Assembly (NCBI RefSeq): GCF_000155595.1
Contig: NZ_DS989904.1
Span: 3,213,720-3,277,719 of the forward strand
Length of the DNA: 64,000 nucleotides
From: Synechococcus sp. PCC 7335
GTDB lineage: Bacteria > Cyanobacteriota > Cyanobacteriia > Phormidesmidales > Phormidesmidaceae
Direction: 5' to 3'
Shown: in pieces, positions 57,394-64,000 of the stretch
Position numbering within the stretch: position 1 is the stretch's first letter
How the letters are laid out: every line of letters starts with the position of its first letter
Position numbers and translations under genes: made by a program
The notes under the pieces: model-generated
Seen by the model: the letters and a program-made list of their open reading frames with translations, nothing else
Told to the model about the DNA's origin: nothing
Databases searched by the model: none

Positions 57394-57538
57394 GTAGGTA
57401 GTTGTTGCTATGATGCCAAGAACGTCCAAAAGTTACCTGTGTTAGGTGCGCCTTGGTTCGAGTGTCCGTAGCTCAAGTCTGTGGTCTTTTACTACTAGAT
57501 ATTGGCAGGAGTCGAAAATAACACATGAGAAATGACGC

Positions 57539-59002
57539 ATGATGAGTTATCTTTCTGTCAAGTCTAAAGAAGATTATACCGCTCACATTCGCCGTGCTAT
57601 TGCGCCTGTACCTCACTTCTACAGGTTTACTCTAGCTATCATGGTTGGCATTGATGTGCTTTGTCATGGTCTAGCTGGTTTTGTCAGTGTTTGGATTCAA
57701 CTGCTCAACAGTCAATTTGACCCTTTACTATACTGGCGCCTTTGGCCTGTAATTGGGCTTTTTGTTCTTGCTTATGCATTGGCGGGTCTATACCCTGGTA
57801 TTGCCATTAATCCAGTTGAAGAACTACGGCGACTGTCGCTGACAACGACTTTGATGTATCTGCTGTTGGGGACATCTATCTTTTTGTCTCAAGGGGTTGA
57901 GCTTTACGGCTGGAATATCTTTCTAAGTGCGTGGCTGCTATCTTTACTGCTAGTGATCAGCGGACGCTATGGAGCGCGATCACTTTGCGCCTCTCGGTCT
58001 TGGTGGAGATTTCCGGTAGTCATCATGGGAGCAGGTAGATCGGGGGAGGTGGTAATCCACATGCTGCAACAGCATCCGTCTTTGGGATTAGAGCCGGTAG
58101 CTGTTCTAGATGACGACCCCAAGAAACAAGGCTACTTAGCGGGCATACCAGTAGTGGGTCCATTGAAAATCGCACCTATTATTGCGAGTGACTTCAAAAT
58201 TCCTTACGCTATTGTTGCCATGCCAGGGGTGTCTTATCAGCAGCTTTTGCCATTGATAGATCGCTATGGTAAGACATTTCCGCATCTAATTATCATTCCT
58301 GATCTGTTTGGTATGGCGGCATTAGGGATAGCTGCCAAAGACCTTGGCGGCGTACTAGGCTTAGAGGTTCATCAGCAGCTATTCTTTCTAGGTCCTAAGT
58401 TGCTCAAAGCAGCACTTGATAAGGCACTAGTTGTCCTAATAGGGCTAGCTTGTCTGCCGCTAATTGCTCTTATCAGCCTGTTAGTTTTTTGTGGTTCTTC
58501 AGGGCCGATCTTCTATCAGCAAACAAGAATTGGTCGAGGAGGAAAACTATTCAGGATATGGAAGTTTCGATCGATGGTAACAAATGCCGATCAGGTTCTA
58601 GCTCAGTATTTTGAGTGTCACCCACAGCTACGAAAGGCATGGGATCAAGATCAAAAGCTTAAGGACGACCCTCGTATTACTCAAATAGGTAAGTTCCTAC
58701 GGCGAACTAGCTTAGATGAGTTGCCGCAGCTATGGAATGTGCTTAGAGGTGAGATGAGTATGGTAGGGCCTAGGCCAATCGTCAAAGACGAAGTATGGCG
58801 CTATGGGGATAAGTTTGATTATTACTCACAGGTACTCCCTGGAATTACAGGGTTGTGGCAAGTATCGGGTAGAAATAACCTTACCTACGCTGAGCGAATC
58901 AACCTGGATACTTATTACGTTAGAAACTGGTCAGTATGGCTAGATATTTATATTCTAGCTCGGACTATGAAGGTAGTTTTAGCAGGCGATGGCGCGTATT
59001 AG
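57539..59002 (+). CDS. Undecaprenyl-phosphate glycosylphosphotransferase (WbaP type)
   Basis: A 487-residue membrane enzyme starting polysaccharide synthesis: five N-terminal membrane segments, a Rossmann-like domain ([16 protein letters not shown], about 160-280), a further membrane helix and the C-terminal transferase part ([53 protein letters not shown]). It attaches sugar-1-phosphate to the lipid carrier. Its stop overlaps the start of the next gene by 14 bp. Confidence 0.92.
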   Translation: MMSYLSVKSKEDYTAHIRRAIAPVPHFYRFTLAIMVGIDVLCHGLAGFVSVWIQLLNSQFDPLLYWRLWPVIGLFVLAYALAGLYPGIAINPVEELRRLSLTTTLMYLLLGTSIFLSQGVELYGWNIFLSAWLLSLLLVISGRYGARSLCASRSWWRFPVVIMGAGRSGEVVIHMLQQHPSLGLEPVAVLDDDPKKQGYLAGIPVVGPLKIAPIIASDFKIPYAIVAMPGVSYQQLLPLIDRYGKTFPHLIIIPDLFGMAALGIAAKDLGGVLGLEVHQQLFFLGPKLLKAALDKALVVLIGLACLPLIALISLLVFCGSSGPIFYQQTRIGRGGKLFRIWKFRSMVTNADQVLAQYFECHPQLRKAWDQDQKLKDDPRITQIGKFLRRTSLDELPQLWNVLRGEMSMVGPRPIVKDEVWRYGDKFDYYSQVLPGITGLWQVSGRNNLTYAERINLDTYYVRNWSVWLDIYILARTMKVVLAGDGAY

Positions 59003-60308
59003 AACGTTGAGCAGTGGGTTGACGCGCAATCAGCTGTGGTTTGCTAGCATGGTGTGCCTTCCCTACGTAATGTATGGCGTCATGCTGGTAATAGCTTACT
59101 TGATAGTGACAGCGATGATGCAGCGAGGTCATCAGGTTTGGCAAAAATGCATCGGGACAGGGTTTGGCTGGCTGACAATAGGGCTTCTTTTGAGCGCAAG
59201 CTTTGGCATCAATCGGGGGGAGTCCTTCTTACAGCTCACAAATTTTCTCCCGTTCTTTGTGCTGTGGGGAGTATGGGTTACCTCTCCAGCGATGATCACT
59301 AGTCCCTTTGCTGTGCTAGAGCGGTTGGCTCGGTGGCTGGTTCTAAGCGCGGTGCCACTATGTGCGATCGCGCTGATAGAATACGCTTTGAAGTTTGAAG
59401 GGCTCATTCCACGGATAAAAGCATCTTGGCTACCGATGTGGCTGATAGAGTGGCTCTACGAAGAACCTTACTTTGGTCACCGGGCGCGCAGCTTGTTTGA
59501 TCATCCTAATGTACTCAGCGCTTATCTCGTTTTAGTGCTGGGTCTAGGCTTAGGATTGGTGCTAAAGGAGACGGTCAATAGAGTATCAACTACTTCTAAT
59601 AGAGTCGCAGCGAACCCCAGCGCAGTAGCTCGGTATCGACTGGCTTTAGGACTTTCTGTATTACTCTGTCTAGGCGCGATTTTCTGTACGGGCTCGCGCA
59701 ATGGGCTATTGATCGCCTTGGTGCTAGTGATGATCGCACTTTACATGGCTCGTAGATACAAGCAAGTCTGGATCTCTAGTGTGATCGGTGTTGGGGTTCT
59801 AGCAGGTGCAATCAATGCATTTGGAATTGGTGGGCGATCGCTCTCAGGGGATATCTTCATAAACGATCCACGAGTTAGGATTTGGCATTTGGCTATCGAC
59901 ATGATCTACCAGCGCCCCTGGACAGGCTGGGGATTTTCTGGATTAAGGGAGCTTTATACGCCAGGTAGCATTCCTAATAATGACAGCATTTATCATGCTC
60001 ACAACATTTGGCTCTTTTTGGCAAGTGAATCAGGTGTACCGGTAATGATTGGGTTTAGTGTGATCTGTGGCGCGATATTCTACCGGGCGCTTCGAACCTA
60101 TTTCGCGAGAAAGACTGGACTGCCCGAGGGCGATCGCGCAATTTTGTTTAGCTATTTGCTGGCATTCTTCGCTTGTCTGTCGTTTTCCCTCTTTGATGTA
60201 GTACTGTTTGACGCCCGGCTCAATATTGCAGCTTGGGGACTATTAGCTGCGCTTTATGCGATGTCTGCTCAAGGTGGCAACACTTCGCACAGAAGAAATA
60301 CCCCTTGA
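58989..60308 (+). CDS. O-antigen ligase / Wzy-like polymerase family protein
   Basis: A 439-residue multi-pass membrane protein (about ten to eleven segments) with a large external loop that includes RIWHLAIDMIYQRPWTGWGF and NDSIYHAHNIWLFLASESG, the hallmark of the Wzy_C/O-antigen ligase family. It polymerises or ligates exopolysaccharide repeat units. Starts inside the WbaP-type gene. Confidence 0.88.
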   Translation: MARIRTLSSGLTRNQLWFASMVCLPYVMYGVMLVIAYLIVTAMMQRGHQVWQKCIGTGFGWLTIGLLLSASFGINRGESFLQLTNFLPFFVLWGVWVTSPAMITSPFAVLERLARWLVLSAVPLCAIALIEYALKFEGLIPRIKASWLPMWLIEWLYEEPYFGHRARSLFDHPNVLSAYLVLVLGLGLGLVLKETVNRVSTTSNRVAANPSAVARYRLALGLSVLLCLGAIFCTGSRNGLLIALVLVMIALYMARRYKQVWISSVIGVGVLAGAINAFGIGGRSLSGDIFINDPRVRIWHLAIDMIYQRPWTGWGFSGLRELYTPGSIPNNDSIYHAHNIWLFLASESGVPVMIGFSVICGAIFYRALRTYFARKTGLPEGDRAILFSYLLAFFACLSFSLFDVVLFDARLNIAAWGLLAALYAMSAQGGNTSHRRNTP

Positions 60309-60390
60309 TTCCTAATCTTCTCTACAACACTAAGACCAGAGGCTACAATGCTTTAGCTGGTCTTTTTCAAATGCTTTTTTGGCCTAACTT

Positions 60391-61260
60391 ATGCCTGTTG
60401 ATATTGCGCTTTCCGTTAACCGCACCCTGCAAGTGCCTCTGCTGGTAGTGATTAATTCTATCTTAACTAATACAACCCATAGGACAGAAGAGGTTCCGCT
60501 GCGGTTTAATATCGTGGTACCAATTGGCGAAAGCGCTTTCTTTGAAGAAGAGCTAAAGCAAGCTTTCTCGGCTAAATATGATTGCGAGCGGGTAGAGTTT
60601 CGAGTTAAAGAGTTCACACCGCCTTCTTATCTAAAACAGTATCTAGACAATAAATTCAGAGAAAAGAAACAGGAAAGACGACTTTCTCGTTACATGCAGT
60701 ACGCAAGATTATTTTTTAAAGACGTGTTTCCAGATATAGCCCGGATGATTTATTTTGATGCGGATATTATTGTGCTAGGCAATGTGCGATCGCTTTTCAC
60801 TCAAGGCAACATCCTCACCTCACAAAACTATCTCGCTGCTGTACCTCAATTTTTCCCAGCAATCTTCTACTTTAGTAATCCACTCAAAGTGTTCTCTGAT
60901 CTTCGTAAGTTCAAAAGTACGTTTAATAGCGGAGTATTACTCACCGATCTCTCTTTTTGGACAGATCAAACTTACAAACTACTCAAGCACTACCTAGAAC
61001 TAGATGAAAAGAATAACTATCGTCTATATCACTTAGGTGATGAAACTGTCTTCAATTTGATGTTTAAAGATACTTACATCCCATTGACGAAGCAATGGAA
61101 CTGCTGTGGTTACGGTCAGGCTCACTGGGTAGCAAAGCTTTTGTGGAAGAACCCCGAAAATATGAAAGCTATCCACTGGAGTGGCGGACATCATAAGCCT
61201 TGGCAAAGCAAACAAGTAATCTATTCGGACTTGTGGCGCAGCTATATTCCTACCTATTGA
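60391..61260 (+). CDS. Glycosyltransferase family 8
   Basis: A 289-residue GT-A enzyme: IYFDADIIVLGNVRSLF carries the DxD metal site (about residue 120), with FNSGVLLTDLSFW and LGDETVFNLMF further on, and IHWSGGHHKPW near the C-terminus (acceptor/His motif). It transfers glucose or galactose to a saccharide acceptor. Last gene of the exopolysaccharide cluster. Confidence 0.9.
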   Translation: MPVDIALSVNRTLQVPLLVVINSILTNTTHRTEEVPLRFNIVVPIGESAFFEEELKQAFSAKYDCERVEFRVKEFTPPSYLKQYLDNKFREKKQERRLSRYMQYARLFFKDVFPDIARMIYFDADIIVLGNVRSLFTQGNILTSQNYLAAVPQFFPAIFYFSNPLKVFSDLRKFKSTFNSGVLLTDLSFWTDQTYKLLKHYLELDEKNNYRLYHLGDETVFNLMFKDTYIPLTKQWNCCGYGQAHWVAKLLWKNPENMKAIHWSGGHHKPWQSKQVIYSDLWRSYIPTY

Positions 61261-61277
61261 GTTGTTGAGGGTTCAAG

Positions 61278-62588
61278 TTATACAGTGTTGAGTTGTTGAG
61301 CATCAATAGGTAGCGTTACAGAAAAGGTGGATCCTTTTCCAAGCTCAGAAACTAGATTGATTTCACCTTGTAGAAGCTCTATTAATTTACTCACGATCGT
61401 TAGTCCTAAGCCACTACTCTCTGCTGAGTGAGCTGACGCCTCTCCTACTCTCACGTAGGGTGAAAAGATTCTCTTTTGCTGACTGATGTGGATACCTCTG
61501 CCTGTATCACACACAGATAGCGTCCAACGCTCTTCATCAATACTATAGCAGCGAACTTTCACGCTTCCTTTATCCGTATACCGAATCGCATTACTGACTA
61601 GATTTATCAGAATCTGCTGTAGGCGCAAACGGTCAATATTGATTTGAGGGGGTGCCTGAGTGCAGTCTTTCACTAGCGTTATTCCTTTCTTTAAAGCTTC
61701 GGAAGTCAAGGAATCAACCACCTTACTAACTAGCTCATTCACACAAACTGATTCTATTTTGAGTGCCAACTCGTAAGATTCTTTTCGAGAAACTTCAAGC
61801 ATGTTGCTTACTAGCGCGGAGAGCCGATTCCCATTATCATAGATCCGCTCAATCTGCTTAATCTCTCTCGCACTTGCAGGTAACTCGGATGATACCCTCC
61901 GCTTATTTCTTAGTAGCAAAGAAGAAAGTGTAACTACGGCGTGAATTGGATTCTTCAGCTCATGGGCTAAGTGAGCAGCATTGTCTTTCTGCATCTGCAC
62001 CAATCGGATTAACTCCTGATTACTCGAGAGCAGTTCAGTGTATGTTAGCTCTACCCGCTCAAGCTGATATTGAGCATATCGTCTGGTCGATCGAGAGATT
62101 ATACGATTAAGTACCGCATCTACGTTTGTCAAAGTGAGGAGCGTACTTGATTGGCTTGCTGTACTCAAGTCAACGCTAAGGGCTGTTACGACTAGTGTAC
62201 GTAGTATGCTAAGCTCTCGGAGCATTTCGTCTATATCAAATCCAAGCTCTACGCGAATAGGAATATCTGTCTGGACATTTGATAGAAGACAATCTTTCTC
62301 ACAGCAACTCTGCGCAGTGTTCTGATCGTCATCAAAAGCTAAGGGCAAACGTTCTGCGATCGCTTCAAGAATCTGCGGAATTCTACTACGTATACCTTCG
62401 TATGTCAACCCAGCCTCGTAGCTGCCAACGGTGCTTCGCTGAACTTCGCCTACCCAGGCTTCTATAATCTCATCAGCTTTACAACGTAGAGCAGTGCTTA
62501 GGTCTCTCCCTAATTTTTGAGTAGATTCAGCCAAGGCTGTGTCCCGATTAAAATTGGATGTAGCTATCTTGAATCGCTTTAAGTTCAA
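61278..62588 (-). CDS. Sensor histidine kinase with RsbR-type N-terminal domain
   Basis: A 436-residue soluble kinase. The N-terminal 170 residues look like an RsbRD-type sensor (ADEIIEAWVGEVQRSTVGSY). The His box is HLAHELKNPIHAVVTLSSLL (His near 208). The ATPase has N (LVNLVSNAIRYTD), G1 (SVCDTGRGI) and G2 (SSGLGLTIVSKLI) boxes. No membrane segment. The start is TTG, set in a strong hairpin region. It lacks a nearby response regulator. Confidence 0.88.
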   Translation of the reverse strand: MNLKRFKIATSNFNRDTALAESTQKLGRDLSTALRCKADEIIEAWVGEVQRSTVGSYEAGLTYEGIRSRIPQILEAIAERLPLAFDDDQNTAQSCCEKDCLLSNVQTDIPIRVELGFDIDEMLRELSILRTLVVTALSVDLSTASQSSTLLTLTNVDAVLNRIISRSTRRYAQYQLERVELTYTELLSSNQELIRLVQMQKDNAAHLAHELKNPIHAVVTLSSLLLRNKRRVSSELPASAREIKQIERIYDNGNRLSALVSNMLEVSRKESYELALKIESVCVNELVSKVVDSLTSEALKKGITLVKDCTQAPPQINIDRLRLQQILINLVSNAIRYTDKGSVKVRCYSIDEERWTLSVCDTGRGIHISQQKRIFSPYVRVGEASAHSAESSGLGLTIVSKLIELLQGEINLVSELGKGSTFSVTLPIDAQQLNTV

Positions 62589-62589
62589 T

Positions 62590-62628
62590 CCCCGCCCATT
62601 GGGGCAAATAATTGCCAGGGCTTGCCCC
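62590..62628 (-). promoter_or_regulatory. Two competing hairpins at the histidine kinase start
   Basis: CCCC (62590-62593) can pair with GGGG (62601-62604), and GGGGCAA (62601-62607) can pair with TTGCCCC (62622-62628). Both use the same GGGG, so only one can form. The first covers the kinase SD-like GGGGA. Confidence 0.4.
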
Positions 62629-62632
62629 GTAG

Positions 62633-62687
62633 GTTCGTACCATTGATTGTAGCTATATTTAGTGTAGCTACAATCAATGGTACGAAC
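62633..62687. repeat. Perfect 23-bp inverted repeat
   Basis: Arms at 62633-62655 and 62665-62687 (outer GTTCGTACCATTGATTG, loop TATTTAGTG) are exact complements over 23 bp with a 9-nt loop. It may be a terminator of an element, a MITE-like repeat or a regulatory stem. Confidence 0.85.
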
Positions 62688-63415
62688 AGTTTGGCCCTAT
62701 CAACTAAGGACCATGCAAGTCATACATCTTGATGTAGACACCAAGCAGTCAAAACAATCGGTGGAATAGGTACTTTCTTTTCATCATTCATGCCGACGTC
62801 ACTTTCGTTCATACTTTGCAACAGTAGACATCTCTCTTATGGTACATTCTTCAACTGTATTTAAGGTCTTTTTACTTTGTTGTAAGGTACACTCTGTACA
62901 TCATTGAACTACTATCAACTATTTCTAAAACTATCATAAAGTCTTAAGACTCGATGGATATTATGAAGGAGTAACTAGCTAAACCCATGCTCTCTTTCTT
63001 ATCTCTATATAACCCTGACAATCCTTCTTTCTATACGCTCCTTGAAGGTAGAAAGAGAACTTCCTTGCTACAAGGTCGCAAGGTGACCAGCTAGCAGATG
63101 CATAATCATCGGGAAATATCTCAAACAATAAGTAATTATGCCTATATGAGGATAAAATACTCGGTTTTCCTGCCGTACTTTAAGCCTTCCGCTGCAGGGT
63201 CTCGTTGTAGAAAGCTTCTACCATCAAGGAGTAGTTCACTCAAAACATAGTTCATAGGTGTCAATCTAGATCGAGCGTATATACACAAGGTGTCTGTTAA
63301 TAGCACTCAGCATCTTTTGGGTTATAGAAACCTATGCACCAATGCTTTAGCTCACCTTGAGTCTTTAGAATCTAAGCCTTCTTAAGCCTTCTATGGAAAA
63401 CACTCTGATAATCCA

Positions 63416-63805
63416 ATGGAAAAGCAGCTGTATAATCTACATCCTTTAAAAGCCCCTATAGAAAACGAAGTTAGAAGGCTATTCAAGATCGCTTTGGGTT
63501 ACGAACTTTGCCAAGTTGAATGCCGGGTACTAGAGAGCTTTGACATCGTTATTAATGTAGAGAGAAGATACTCGGCAACAGAGAGTTTTTTGCTTCAACA
63601 ATGTCAGCCAGAACTTGCCTACGATATAGGACTAACAATTAACCAGACTCTAAAGGGAAAGCTAGCACTATCACTCATACGCGAGTTCGATTTGGGGGTG
63701 GTTGAGATATCCTTATTGGAACCAGCCACCCCTCGGAATTTTGGCTTGTTCGTTTTGATCGATCGCCAGCCAGCAAAACTCTCTTACCTAGCAGGATCGA
63801 AGTAG
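63416..63805 (+). CDS. Hypothetical protein, unknown (129 residues)
   Basis: A soluble, mixed alpha/beta sequence (ENEVRRLFKIALGYELCQVE; VVEISLLEPATPRNFGLFVL). The pattern is vaguely like DUF2294-type small proteins, but I cannot confirm this. No signal peptide or membrane segment. Confidence 0.6.
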   Translation: MEKQLYNLHPLKAPIENEVRRLFKIALGYELCQVECRVLESFDIVINVERRYSATESFLLQQCQPELAYDIGLTINQTLKGKLALSLIREFDLGVVEISLLEPATPRNFGLFVLIDRQPAKLSYLAGSK

Positions 63806-63859
63806 CCTAACTGGTCTCAATCATATTTGTAAGAACCGCATAGTTCAAGGCTACGTATA

Positions 63860-64000
63860 GCTCTCGTAAAGTTGCTCAAGACATGCTCATCGGCTAAGAC
63901 GGGTACTGGACAAGGGTGACTTTACCGAGCGAGCAGTAAGAACCCACGTCGTTGTACGGCGCTAGGGAACGCCTACTAAGCGAGCGGTAAGATATACATC
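63860..64000. other. Short near-repeats at window edge
   Basis: CGAGCAGTAAGA (63928 region) and CGAGCGGTAAGA (63980 region) are almost identical and about 50 bp apart, part of a repeat cluster that seems to continue beyond the window. Confidence 0.35.

Larger units (their letters stand above)
62589..63415. other. Gene-free stretch with hairpins and repeats
   Basis: 827 bp without a convincing gene. The first 100 bp hold three nested stems, including a perfect 23-bp inverted repeat. Further on, CTCCTTGAAGGTAGA near 63039-63053 is matched in inverse, with one mismatch, at 63217-63231. The rest is AT-rich. Confidence 0.5.

Overview
The window is from a cyanobacterium. HIP1-type octamers (GCGATCGC) recur throughout. 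The receptors carry N-terminal AMIN domains, and there are a sigma factor/DUF1822 pair, a long WD40 protein, a Mnx/GDT1-type exporter and cyanobacterial exopolysaccharide genes. The species cannot be named from sequence alone.

Layout. 1-1855: end of a WD40-repeat gene cut by the window edge. 2.3-3.4 kb: exbB-exbD. 3.5-4.2 kb: GDT1/Mnx-type exporter. 4.2-30.4 kb: a large iron-siderophore region with three parallel sets, each with a PchR-type AraC regulator, an AMIN-containing TonB-dependent receptor and a siderophore-binding lipoprotein. It also holds one FecCDE-type inner-membrane importer (with a small EamA protein), one EntS-like MFS pump, two ABC exporters, a PIN-type toxin-antitoxin pair and a TonB protein. 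ExbB/ExbD and TonB would energise the receptors, the lipoproteins would hand ligand to the importer, and the MFS/ABC pumps may export siderophore. No NRPS or NIS biosynthetic gene is present. Each regulator-receptor gap has the same plan: two CGGA-type boxes 21 bp apart, then about 50 bp later a Fur-like AT-rich palindrome, then the receptor.

30.4-32.8 kb is the most remarkable part: a graveyard of mobile DNA. It has a frameshifted four-helix-bundle gene, a tyrosine recombinase broken by one TAG, a CRISPR array whose 37-nt repeat ends GGGGTGGGTTGAAAG (the type V-K/Cas12k pattern), a degenerate last repeat followed by a 19-nt guide identical to the anticodon region of the adjacent tRNA-Val gene, and a transposon end (TGTACAGTGACA plus five ~20-bp-spaced TGACA/TTTGTC units) ending 4 bp from that tRNA. 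This reads as the tRNA-proximal end of a type V-K CRISPR-associated transposon, with its homing guide intact but without visible cas12k, tnsB, tnsC or tniQ.

33-43 kb: DUF1822/sigma-factor pair, single-cysteine PrxQ-like peroxiredoxin, a YD-repeat/RTX calcium-binding protein, a saccharopine-dehydrogenase-like protein behind a candidate RNA switch, and an M3 peptidase. 42-55 kb: Ser/Thr kinase, Ca-type P-type ATPase, Rieske oxygenase with a ferritin-like neighbour, and an MFS transporter overlapping a carrier-HEAT-cNMP-binding fusion. 54-56 kb: LysR divergent from an aldo/keto reductase. 56.2-61.3 kb: exopolysaccharide cluster (GT4, WbaP-type transferase, Wzy/ligase-like protein, GT8). 61.3-64 kb: histidine kinase, a gene-poor stretch with a perfect 23-bp inverted repeat, and one small hypothetical gene.
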